Positions 56,650-64,000 of a stretch of DNA of 64,000 nucleotides are shown here, piece by piece; the first letter of the stretch is position 1, and the number at the start of each line of letters is the position of its first letter. The notes under the pieces are model-generated. The model worked only from the letters and a program-made list of their open reading frames with translations, was not told the DNA's origin and ran no database searches. Origin of the DNA: an uncultured Bacteroidales bacterium (GTDB taxonomy: Bacteria > Bacteroidota > Bacteroidia > Bacteroidales > P3); the NCBI GenBank assembly GCA_900314725.1, contig OMWJ01000002.1, positions 62,001 to 126,000 of the forward strand, given 5' to 3'. A program made the translations under genes and the position numbers.

Positions 56650-57432
56650 ATGGACAGATTGGATTATTTGATAGAATATCTTCTAAAGGAGCAGAATCGT
56701 TACAAAAATGTAAAAATACCTACTGAAATAAAAGAGAAACGTAATCTTTTTCGTGCCTTGTGCAATATTAGAATGCCAAAGACAATAAAGGACAAGGATT
56801 TTATCCGTCTGCAAGACCAAGAACTGCAAGAGCAACTAAAAGAAAAAGGAATCGTTGATTTAAAAGATATTGATATTGTCTTTTCTAAGGACGAGCGAAT
56901 TCTATTGTGGCAAGGCGATATTACGAGATTGAGAGTTGATGCCATAGTAAATGCTGCCAACAGTCAAATGCTTGGATGTTTTGCTCCGTTACACGCTTGC
57001 ATAGACAATGCTATTCATTCAGCAGCTGGTATTCAATTAAGAGAGGAATGCTACTATCTTATGCAACAGCAAGGACACGATGAACCGACAGGAAGAGCAA
57101 AGATAACAAAAGGATATAATCTTCCAAGCAAATATGTTATCCACACTGTTGGACCAATAATATATACAGAAAAACCATCTTTGGAAGAAGAAAATATGTT
57201 AAAAGATTGTTACACCTCCTGTTTAGAACTTACATTGGAAAAAAATCTGAAAAGCATAGCCTTTTGTTGTATCTCCACGGGTGAGTTTCATTTTCCTAAC
57301 GACAAGGCAGCAGAGATTGCATTCAAAACCGTAAGAGATTTTCTTGAAAGAACTCACAGTGAGTTAAAAGTCATTTTCAACGTATTCAAAGACAAAGATC
57401 TTAATATCTACAAAAAACTATTGGAAGAATAG
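56650..57432 (+). CDS. Zn-type macrodomain, protein-ADP-ribose hydrolase
   Basis: 260-residue macrodomain with an ~80-residue helical N-terminal extension. It has ILLWQGDITRLRVDAIVNAANS for ADP-ribose binding, then LGCFAPLHACIDNAIHSAAG, whose Cys110, His115 and Cys117 fit the zinc site of SirTM-linked macrodomains, and later SIAFCCISTGEFHFPN. This class removes ADP-ribose added by SirTM enzymes. Pairing with the sirtuin at 54.8 kb is strong by family knowledge, although here the two are separated by the kinase cassette and separately promoted. Confidence 0.88.
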   Translation: MDRLDYLIEYLLKEQNRYKNVKIPTEIKEKRNLFRALCNIRMPKTIKDKDFIRLQDQELQEQLKEKGIVDLKDIDIVFSKDERILLWQGDITRLRVDAIVNAANSQMLGCFAPLHACIDNAIHSAAGIQLREECYYLMQQQGHDEPTGRAKITKGYNLPSKYVIHTVGPIIYTEKPSLEEENMLKDCYTSCLELTLEKNLKSIAFCCISTGEFHFPNDKAAEIAFKTVRDFLERTHSELKVIFNVFKDKDLNIYKKLLEE

Positions 57433-57494
57433 AAGTAGTATTTTTATAAAGCTTTTAGTTATAAGTTCATATAAGTTATTTGAAAAAATAATCG

Positions 57495-57502
57495 TAATTT
57501 TG
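57495..57502 (+). promoter_or_regulatory. -7 box of uvrA
   Basis: TAATTTTG followed by CAG, with an untranslated leader of about 60 nt before the uvrA start. Confidence 0.6.
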
Positions 57503-57569
57503 CAGCCCGAAAAAATTCAAGCAGGTTTAAAAAGATAAAGAAATCTGAAAAATTATAGAGGTTAAAGAG

Positions 57570-60398
57570 TTGGAAAACAAAAAGGAGTATATTGAAATCT
57601 TTGGAGCTAAGGCTCATAATCTTCAAAACGTATCTTTGAAAATTCCTCGCAATGCTTTAGTTACAATTACCGGACTGAGCGGATGCGGAAAATCGTCTTT
57701 GGCTTTTGACACTATTTATGCTGAAGGTCAAAGGAGGTACTTGGAAACTTTCTCTGCCTACATTAGAAACTACCTTGGGAGCATGGAAAGACCAGAAGTA
57801 GATAAAATAACAGGTCTTTCTCCCGTCATAGCCATAGAACAGAAATCCACAAACAAAAATCCTCGTTCCACTGTCGGCACTGTTACGGAGATATACGACC
57901 TTTTACGACTGTTATATGCTCGCATTGCAGACGCATATTCAATCAACACCGGTGAAAGAATGATAAAATACACCGAAGAACAAATCGTTGAAATGATACA
58001 AAGTTCTTTTAAAGGCAAGACAATAAGCATTCTTTCCCCGCAAATCAAAGGTCGTAAAGGACATTACAGAGAACTGTTTCAACAGATAGCCTCTAAAGGT
58101 TTTTCAAAGGTGAGAGTTGATGGAGTGATTCAGAACATCACCATTGGGATGAAACTTGACCGATACAAGATTCACGATATAGAAACTGTAATAGATACTA
58201 TAGAAATCAACTCCCAAAACCTACAACGACTAAAACGCTCTCTTACCACTGCATTCAAAGCATCTGGAAACAATATCATGATCTTGGATGTAGAAAAGAA
58301 TGAAGCCAAATACTACTCTAAGAATCTGATGTGTCCAACTACAGGTATCGCTTATCCGGATGCAGAACCCAATACCTTTTCTTTTAATTCGCCGTACGGA
58401 GCATGTCCTAAATGCAACGGATTAGGAGAGATAACCGAAGTAGATTTAGATAAACTGATACCAGAACCTGAAAAATCTATCAGCAAAGGAGCTATCGCAG
58501 CCATATCTCTTGACAAAAATTCATGGATATATGAAAAGATTGCTCAGATCTGCAAAAAATATAATGCAAGTACAACTACCAAGATTAAAGATCTTCCTAA
58601 AGAGTGTTTAAATGAAATACTTTATGGAGAGGAAGTTGAGAACAGTGATACGAATGCTAATTCCTATTTTGATTCCTTTGATATTTATTCTAAATTTAAT
58701 GGAATAGTTAATATAATTCAGCGTCAGATAGGCTCAGATGCTCCTGCTTCAATAAGCAAATGGGCAAACTCTTTCTTGATTCAAAAAGTCTGTCCTGAAT
58801 GTGAAGGAAAACGATTAAGAAAAGAGAGTCTTGCTTACAGAATACTTGACAAAAACATTGCAGATCTCTGTGATATGGATCTGAGAGAGCTAAAACTATG
58901 GATAGAGTCTGCTTTTGACAAACTAACACAAAAACAACAGATAATCGGAGGAGAAATCCTCAAAGAGTTACGAACTAAGATAGACTTTCTTATTGATGTT
59001 GGCTTAGGTTATCTTCATCTTAACCAAAAGACAGCCTCTCTTTCTGGCGGTGAAGCTCAAAGAATACGTCTGGCTACTCAGATTGGAAGCGAGTTAGTTA
59101 ATGTTCTGTATATATTAGATGAACCAAGCATTGGATTACATCAATCTGACAACATAAAACTTATCAATTCCTTAAAGAGTCTTAGGGATAAGGGCAACAG
59201 TATTATTGTTGTTGAACACGATAAAGAAATGATGCTCTCTTCTGATTGGATTATTGACATAGGAGAAGGAGCTGGAATAAACGGAGGCAAGATAATAGCA
59301 CAAGGGAAGCCATCAGAGTTCTTAAAACATAAATCTATTACAGCAGATTACTTGAATGGCAAACGCAAGATAGAAGTTCCTCAAACAAGGAGACAACTAA
59401 CAGGAAAGTATATCTCACTATTTGGAGCAAGTGGTAACAACTTGAAGAACGTGGATTTACACCTTCCTCTTGGAATGTTTGTCTGCGTAACTGGAGTAAG
59501 CGGAAGTGGAAAAAGTTCTCTGATCAATGACACCCTCCACCCTATTCTCGCAAAATATTATCATCGTTCTGAACAACCTTCTCTGCCATATAGAAAAATA
59601 GAAGGCTTAAAAAATATTGACAAAGTTATTGAAATAAACCAAAGTCCTATTGGTCGCACTCCAAGAAGTAATCCTGCAACCTATATAGGTGTTTTTGATG
59701 ATATACGAGCTTTATATTCTATGCTACCTACAGCAAAAATACGTGGATATCGTCCTGGTCAGTTCTCTTTTAATGTAAAAGGAGGAAGATGTGAAGCTTG
59801 TTTGGGAGCAGGAGTAAAGACTTTGGAGATGAGTTTTCTTCCTGATGTCTATGTTACTTGTGATGAATGCCACGGAAAAAGATATAACAGACAAACACTT
59901 GAAGTTCGCTACAAAGGAAAAAGCATTAATGATGTGTTGAATATGTCTTTTGATGAAGCATTAACGTTTTTTGAAAACTATCCTAAGATTGTGCAGAAAA
60001 TAAGTATGGTTACTCAAGTTGGACTTGGCTATCTTACGCTTGGACAATCTTCTACTACGCTTTCAGGAGGAGAAGCTCAGAGAATAAAACTTGCTACGGA
60101 ACTCTCAAGAAAAGATACAGGCAACACACTTTATATTCTTGACGAACCAACAACAGGTCTTCATTTTGAAGATATAAGGATTTTGTTGAATGTTCTCCAA
60201 AAACTTGTGGATAAAGGCAACAGTATGGTAGTCATAGAACATAATCTTGATGTGATAAAAGTAGCTGACTACATCATAGATATGGGAAAAGAAAGCGGAA
60301 ACTCTGGTGGTCGCATTGCTTTTTGCGGTACCCCAGAACAGGCTGTTGAAGACAAGAACAACTCCATTGGAGAATATCTCAAAGAAGAATTGAAATAA
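57570..60398 (+). CDS. uvrA: Excinuclease ABC subunit A
   Basis: DNA-damage sensor of nucleotide excision repair. It has 942 residues with two ABC ATPase heads: first Walker A GLSGCGKSSLAFDT, with zinc pairs CPKCNGLG and CPECEGKR; second Walker A GVSGSGKSSLINDT with CEACLGAG and CDECHGKR. Both signatures (SLSGGEAQRIRLATQ, TLSGGEAQRIKLATE) are intact. The start codon is TTG; no ATG precedes the conserved IEIFGAKAHNLQNV. It is monocistronic, followed by a weak A/T hairpin at 60399-60416. Confidence 0.96.
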   Translation: MENKKEYIEIFGAKAHNLQNVSLKIPRNALVTITGLSGCGKSSLAFDTIYAEGQRRYLETFSAYIRNYLGSMERPEVDKITGLSPVIAIEQKSTNKNPRSTVGTVTEIYDLLRLLYARIADAYSINTGERMIKYTEEQIVEMIQSSFKGKTISILSPQIKGRKGHYRELFQQIASKGFSKVRVDGVIQNITIGMKLDRYKIHDIETVIDTIEINSQNLQRLKRSLTTAFKASGNNIMILDVEKNEAKYYSKNLMCPTTGIAYPDAEPNTFSFNSPYGACPKCNGLGEITEVDLDKLIPEPEKSISKGAIAAISLDKNSWIYEKIAQICKKYNASTTTKIKDLPKECLNEILYGEEVENSDTNANSYFDSFDIYSKFNGIVNIIQRQIGSDAPASISKWANSFLIQKVCPECEGKRLRKESLAYRILDKNIADLCDMDLRELKLWIESAFDKLTQKQQIIGGEILKELRTKIDFLIDVGLGYLHLNQKTASLSGGEAQRIRLATQIGSELVNVLYILDEPSIGLHQSDNIKLINSLKSLRDKGNSIIVVEHDKEMMLSSDWIIDIGEGAGINGGKIIAQGKPSEFLKHKSITADYLNGKRKIEVPQTRRQLTGKYISLFGASGNNLKNVDLHLPLGMFVCVTGVSGSGKSSLINDTLHPILAKYYHRSEQPSLPYRKIEGLKNIDKVIEINQSPIGRTPRSNPATYIGVFDDIRALYSMLPTAKIRGYRPGQFSFNVKGGRCEACLGAGVKTLEMSFLPDVYVTCDECHGKRYNRQTLEVRYKGKSINDVLNMSFDEALTFFENYPKIVQKISMVTQVGLGYLTLGQSSTTLSGGEAQRIKLATELSRKDTGNTLYILDEPTTGLHFEDIRILLNVLQKLVDKGNSMVVIEHNLDVIKVADYIIDMGKESGNSGGRIAFCGTPEQAVEDKNNSIGEYLKEELK

Positions 60399-60428
60399 AA
60401 AAAGATTTCTCTTTTTGCTTCGTTAATG

Positions 60429-61850
60429 TTAATAATGTGTAGAATAGCGTTTAAGATGTTCTACATGTTTGTCTATTTTCTGCATCTCAGCAGGAATATC
60501 TATTCTTTGCGGACAATGAGAAACACATTCATTACAAGAAGTACACATATTAGCTTGACGTTGCGAAGCTATCTTTCTTCCATATCCTACAAGGAAAGCC
60601 TTTCGTTGTTTTCTGTAATTATTATCCGAAGAACTCTCAGCAAGATTGCCTTCATTTATACATTTATTATAATAAGAGAATATTCCTGGAATATCCAAAC
60701 CGTAAGGACATGGCATACAATATTGACATTCGTTGCAAGGAATAGTTTTCAGTTCTACCATTTGTTTTGCAAGACGATCAAGAAACTGCATTTCTTCTTC
60801 TGATAAAGGTTTCAATGGACAATGAGTTCTTAGGTTATCTTCCAAATGTTCCATATAAGTCATACCACTTAATGAAGTCATAACCAAAGGATATGTGCCT
60901 AAAAACCTAAAAGCCCAAGATGCAATACTCTTTTGCGGTTCTCTTTTTTTCATTTCTTCAGCAATGGAATCAGCAACATTTACTAAACGTCCTCCAAGTA
61001 ACGGTTCCATAACTACAACAGAAATATTCCGTTTCTCAAGTTCAGAGTAAAGATATTCAGCATTTGTATTACGCTCATTTATCTCTTTTGCGTATTTCCA
61101 ATCAACATAATTCATTTGTATTTGAACAAAGTCCCAATGGTATTTATCGTGATTGGCAAGAAGATAATCAAACACGGATATATCACCATGATAAGAAAAA
61201 CCAAGATTTCTTATCTTTCCCTTTTTCCTTTCTTCTAAAAGAAAATCAAGAACACCATTATTGATATACCTTTCTTTGAATTCCTCCATGCCTTTATTCA
61301 TTCCTACTCCGTGTAGAAGCATATAGTCAATGTAATCTACTTGTAATTCTTTGAAAGAGTTATGATACATTTCCAAAGATGCTTTTCTGTTCCAAGTAGC
61401 AGGATTAAAATTAGAAAGTTTTGTTGCTATGAAATACTCATTTCTTTTATGGCGTGAAAGAGCAATGCCTGTCGCATGCTCACTTTTTCCTTTGCAATAA
61501 GCAGGAGAAGTATCAAAGTAATTTACTCCGTGTTCTATTGCTATATCAACCATTTTGTTTACCATTTCTTGGTCTATTGGTGCTTTGCTTTCTCTTGCTG
61601 AACCTCCAAGTTTGTCATTTTCTGCATCAACAACAGGGAGCCTCATCATACCATAGCCAAGCAGAGACACTTTATCACCTGTTGAAGTGTTGGTTCTGTA
61701 AGTCATACTTCCTTTAGGAATAGATTGTACAGATGATGTTGTATCTTTCTTATCAGAGCAAGCACTTACTATAGTACTTGTTGCTAATGCACCCAAACCA
61801 AGTCTCTTTATAAAATCACGTCTTGATATATTATTTTTGTTTTCTTTCAT
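60429..61850 (-). CDS. Tat-exported aldo/keto reductase with two 4Fe-4S clusters
   Basis: 473 residues. A twin-arginine signal (SRRDFIKRLG, Arg10-11) is followed by a lipobox-like TIVSAC (Cys31). The reductase barrel has the catalytic Asp113, Tyr118 (YFDTSPAYCKGKSE), Lys144 and His180. A ferredoxin tail has Cys 372/375/378/381 (CNECQYCMPC) and 436/439/442/446 (CTSCNECVSHC). A periplasmic reductase fed by electrons rather than NADPH is likely, though inferred. It lies 19 nt downstream of the polyferredoxin gene and forms an operon with it. Confidence 0.87.
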   Translation of the reverse strand: MKENKNNISRRDFIKRLGLGALATSTIVSACSDKKDTTSSVQSIPKGSMTYRTNTSTGDKVSLLGYGMMRLPVVDAENDKLGGSARESKAPIDQEMVNKMVDIAIEHGVNYFDTSPAYCKGKSEHATGIALSRHKRNEYFIATKLSNFNPATWNRKASLEMYHNSFKELQVDYIDYMLLHGVGMNKGMEEFKERYINNGVLDFLLEERKKGKIRNLGFSYHGDISVFDYLLANHDKYHWDFVQIQMNYVDWKYAKEINERNTNAEYLYSELEKRNISVVVMEPLLGGRLVNVADSIAEEMKKREPQKSIASWAFRFLGTYPLVMTSLSGMTYMEHLEDNLRTHCPLKPLSEEEMQFLDRLAKQMVELKTIPCNECQYCMPCPYGLDIPGIFSYYNKCINEGNLAESSSDNNYRKQRKAFLVGYGRKIASQRQANMCTSCNECVSHCPQRIDIPAEMQKIDKHVEHLKRYSTHY

Positions 61851-61869
61851 TTTCGTCTTGTTTTAAAGA

Positions 61870-63372
61870 TTATATAGTCTGATGAACTAAACTACCTTCC
61901 ACATATATTGCACTGAAAGGACGGGAAGGACATACATATTCACACATTCCACAACCTATGCAATGCTTTTCATTAACAGAAGGAATTTTAAGAGAATTTT
62001 CATCTTCAGGATTTAGTGGTACCATAAAGATAGCAAAAGCAGGACAATGTCTTGCACAGTTTCCGCAATCTTTTCCATCTTTACTTACGATACAATTTTC
62101 TTTTACCCAATGGGCTGTTCCTATTTTTATGGATGTTTTTTCTTCCGGTGTTATCTTTTGAATTGCTCCTGTAGGACAAACATCACTACACATAGAACAT
62201 TCAACTCTACATGCCCCTTTTTCAAAACTCATCTCAGGTTGCATAAGATGAAGTAAATCAGAACTTGGTCGTAGGACATTGTTAGGACATTTGCTGACAC
62301 AAAGTTGGCAACCTGTACAACGCTGTTGAAAGTTTTTAACACTCAATGCTCCCGGTGGAACAATAGGATTTGTTCTTTTAAAAGCTTTTTTATCTTCTAT
62401 GACAGCAAGACCCCCATCTACTTTCTTTTTCTGCTGTGCTATAGCCACAGAAGTAGTAAGAATTGCAGCAGAAGTAAGAAAAGCACGCTTTGAAACATCA
62501 ACATCTTTTTTGTTTTCTTCCCTGCTTTGATGTGAATTTTTCTTTTTCAAGAAAGAATATTTGATTGCATCTTTTGGACAAGAAGCCATACAGTTGCCAC
62601 AAACAACACAACGAGAATAATCCACTATATTTTCTTTTCCATTAATACACTCTGCCTTACAATTTCTTGTACATTTATCACATTTTATACATTTGCTTTC
62701 GTCAATATTTATTTTTAGTAAAGAAAATCTTGAAACAAAACTCAAAAAAGTTCCGACAGGGCAGATACTATTGCAGTATAAACGACCTCTTTTCCAAGCT
62801 ATTAAACCTATAACTACAAAAGACAGAATAGCAATAACAAAGGTTGCCATGCTCTTGATAAACACTTCTTGAGGATAAAAGGTGTATGAGTTCATTCTTT
62901 CCGAAAAGTATGCAAGTATATTATTGAAAAATAGATATATAGGAGAGAATAGATTTTGGACTATCCTGCCAAATGAAGAATAAGGAGCAAGCAAAGCTAC
63001 AAAAGAAGCAAGCCCGAAACACATGGCAGCAACAAACAAAACAAAAATTCCATATCTAACAAACTTTATTTCCTTATGAAAAGAGAAGCGGTTCTTCTTT
63101 CTCATACTATGAACTTTAGAGAAAACATCCTGCATTATGCCTAAAGGACAGATAACAGAACAGTAAATCCTTCCAAAGACGAAGGTTAAAACCAATAACA
63201 CTGTAACTATCACAAAATTAAGCGATAACACAGCAGGAAGAAATTGGATTTTAGCAAGAAAAGAGAAGTATTTATGCATTACTCCCGTAAAATCCAAAAA
63301 CAAAAGCGTAATAAGAACAAACATAACCAAGGCTAATACTGTCCTTATTCGGCGAAGTAAAAATTTTGTCAT
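61870..63372 (-). CDS. Membrane polyferredoxin, NapH-NapG-like fusion
   Basis: 500 residues. The N-terminal half is NapH-like: about four to five membrane segments, two CxxxCP loops (Cys71/75 and Cys200/204), and two ferredoxin clusters (Cys 228-238 and 255-265). An internal signal-like stretch follows (SKRAFLTSAA, Lys295-Arg296, then a hydrophobic run), leading to a NapG-like part with four more cluster motifs (from Cys352, 388, 436 and 471). It probably carries electrons from quinol across the membrane to the downstream exported reductase. I do not assign nap function because no nitrate reductase is present. Confidence 0.82.
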   Translation of the reverse strand: MTKFLLRRIRTVLALVMFVLITLLFLDFTGVMHKYFSFLAKIQFLPAVLSLNFVIVTVLLVLTFVFGRIYCSVICPLGIMQDVFSKVHSMRKKNRFSFHKEIKFVRYGIFVLFVAAMCFGLASFVALLAPYSSFGRIVQNLFSPIYLFFNNILAYFSERMNSYTFYPQEVFIKSMATFVIAILSFVVIGLIAWKRGRLYCNSICPVGTFLSFVSRFSLLKINIDESKCIKCDKCTRNCKAECINGKENIVDYSRCVVCGNCMASCPKDAIKYSFLKKKNSHQSREENKKDVDVSKRAFLTSAAILTTSVAIAQQKKKVDGGLAVIEDKKAFKRTNPIVPPGALSVKNFQQRCTGCQLCVSKCPNNVLRPSSDLLHLMQPEMSFEKGACRVECSMCSDVCPTGAIQKITPEEKTSIKIGTAHWVKENCIVSKDGKDCGNCARHCPAFAIFMVPLNPEDENSLKIPSVNEKHCIGCGMCEYVCPSRPFSAIYVEGSLVHQTI

Positions 63373-63403
63373 AACATATAAAGCATTAAAATTGTTCAGG
63401 TTG

Positions 63404-63411
63404 CAAAGATA
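63404..63411 (-). promoter_or_regulatory. -7 box of the polyferredoxin-reductase operon
   Basis: TATCTTTG followed by CA on the minus strand, 31 nt before the start codon. Repeat copy G lies directly upstream. Confidence 0.6.
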
Positions 63412-63424
63412 TAAATATTTTTTG

Positions 63425-63531
63425 AAAAAAGAGTTGATGTTTACAAAAAAAGATCAACTCTTTTGCACCAAAAGAGTTGATCTTTTTTCAAAAAGACTTG
63501 ATGTTTTTTTCTAAAGACTTAGTCTTTTTTT
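63425..63531. repeat. Phased 21/22-bp intergenic repeat, copy G
   Basis: Words begin at 63431, 63452, 63474, 63495 and 63517 with steps 21, 22, 21, 22. Words 2 and 3 (GATCAACTC, GAGTTGATC) form a perfect hairpin with loop-side linker TTTTGCACCAAAA and flanking T-runs. It lies at the 3' end of the DUF4831 gene, which it could terminate, and immediately upstream of the polyferredoxin promoter. Confidence 0.85.
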
Positions 63532-64000
63532 ACCAAATCTTTTTCAATAGACCTGAACATTGGTCAAACTCTACTTGTTTGTTACCATTGATAAGGGTGG
63601 TTACAAAACCATATTGAGCCAAATCTAATTTTTTGTTGGCAAGGGTTTCGTTGGCATATTCCACAAAGACCTCTACCTGTTCTGGAACGGAGTAATAAAT
63701 ACCTACGCCTTGTTTTTCAGTGGCTTTCTTGAAGTCTTTGGAGTTAGCTTGTTCAGTTACCAAAGATGAGATGTTTTTTGTTGTGTTCAAGGAGTGTATT
63801 CTTGCAACAACTTTCATATCATCATTTTTGGCAGAAAGAGAAGATACTCCACGCTCTTTTGAGAATTTGAACACAGGAACTAATAAATCTTCCTCAATGA
63901 AAATAGGTTTTTGTGGAATGATTGAGAAAGTATATTCTTCTTCTGTAACGGTTTCAACACCTGTAAACAAAGCCACATAGCCATTGATTATTTCATCCAA
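63530..64000 (-). CDS. DUF4831-family protein, 5' end outside window
   Basis: The C-terminal ~156 residues of a Bacteroidota protein of the DUF4831 type: GVGIYYSVPEQVEVFVEYANE, LAQYGFVTTLI and FDQCSGLLKKI are the recognisable end of the family. The frame is still open at the window edge (the last codon is TTG), so the N-terminus, normally with a signal peptide, is missing. The function of the family is unknown. Confidence 0.72.
   Translation of the reverse strand: MDEIINGYVALFTGVETVTEEEYTFSIIPQKPIFIEEDLLVPVFKFSKERGVSSLSAKNDDMKVVARIHSLNTTKNISSLVTEQANSKDFKKATEKQGVGIYYSVPEQVEVFVEYANETLANKKLDLAQYGFVTTLINGNKQVEFDQCSGLLKKIW

Noticed and set aside
60399..60416. Hairpin after uvrA as a terminator
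   Set aside because: The stem is A/T-only apart from one G-C pair and only ~7 bp; too weak to list with confidence.
63425..63531. Regularly spaced short repeats considered as a CRISPR array
   Set aside because: Repeats are 9 bp, occur in both orientations, linkers are A/T-rich and themselves conserved, and no cas gene is present.

Overview
The window is A+T-rich chromosomal DNA from a member of the Bacteroidota, most likely Bacteroidales. Three things point there. The lpxC and fabZ genes are fused into one, as in this phylum. About twenty promoters carry the Bacteroidota -7 box TAnnTTTG instead of a TATAAT box, and ribosome binding sites are weak. The gene set (SprE/PorW-like TPR lipoprotein, DUF4831 protein, 7TM-HD protein, MeaB, patatin-BamA fusion, AddAB-like nuclease) fits the phylum. 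No tRNA, phage, insertion sequence or CRISPR array was seen. Coding density is high and nearly all genes are housekeeping.

Layout. 1-9.7 kb: truA (5' cut by the window edge), an LTA-synthase-like sulfatase, dus, plsY, atoE, and a minus-strand operon adk-obg-PAP2 phosphatase-flippase. 9.9-16.9 kb: clpC, mlaE-mlaF without a substrate-binding mlaD, a PgpH-like 7TM-HD phosphodiesterase and a sugar nucleotidyltransferase. 16.9-18.8 kb: a scar where the 3' part of a RecQ/UvrD-type helicase gene abuts the first ~55 codons of a type I restriction methyltransferase gene, followed by a hairpin-rich spacer. 18.8-26.4 kb: lpxC-fabZ and lpxA, trmD, an unknown secreted protein, and TPR-DedA-aroE. 26.6-37.7 kb: meaB/SDR, dinB, trmH, a sugar transporter, patatin-lolD-rlmB, and dapA-fba. 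37.8-47.3 kb: the SprE/PorW-like lipoprotein with small envelope genes, a lone CoA-transferase B subunit, alaS, typA and rnpB. 47.5-57.4 kb: addA-addB-like genes, a lytic transglycosylase, a flavin-binding protein, an M-class sirtuin, a zeta-like kinase with a small overlapping partner, and a zinc-type macrodomain. 57.5-64 kb: uvrA, a Tat-exported aldo/keto reductase, a NapH-NapG-like polyferredoxin, and the end of a DUF4831 gene.

Two things stand out. First, seven intergenic regions carry one family of modular repeats: 9-bp words, in either orientation, spaced alternately by 12 and 13 bp. This gives a 21/22-bp register in 22 of 24 steps, with two distinct linker types. Some copies can serve as terminators, but at least two lie between divergent promoters where no transcript ends. 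Second, a sirtuin whose catalytic His is replaced by Gln (the SirTM, ADP-ribosylating type) and its probable eraser, a Zn-type macrodomain, flank an oppositely oriented kinase cassette. Promoter positions also correct several gene starts (dus, dinB, patatin, addA, lytic transglycosylase, kinase).
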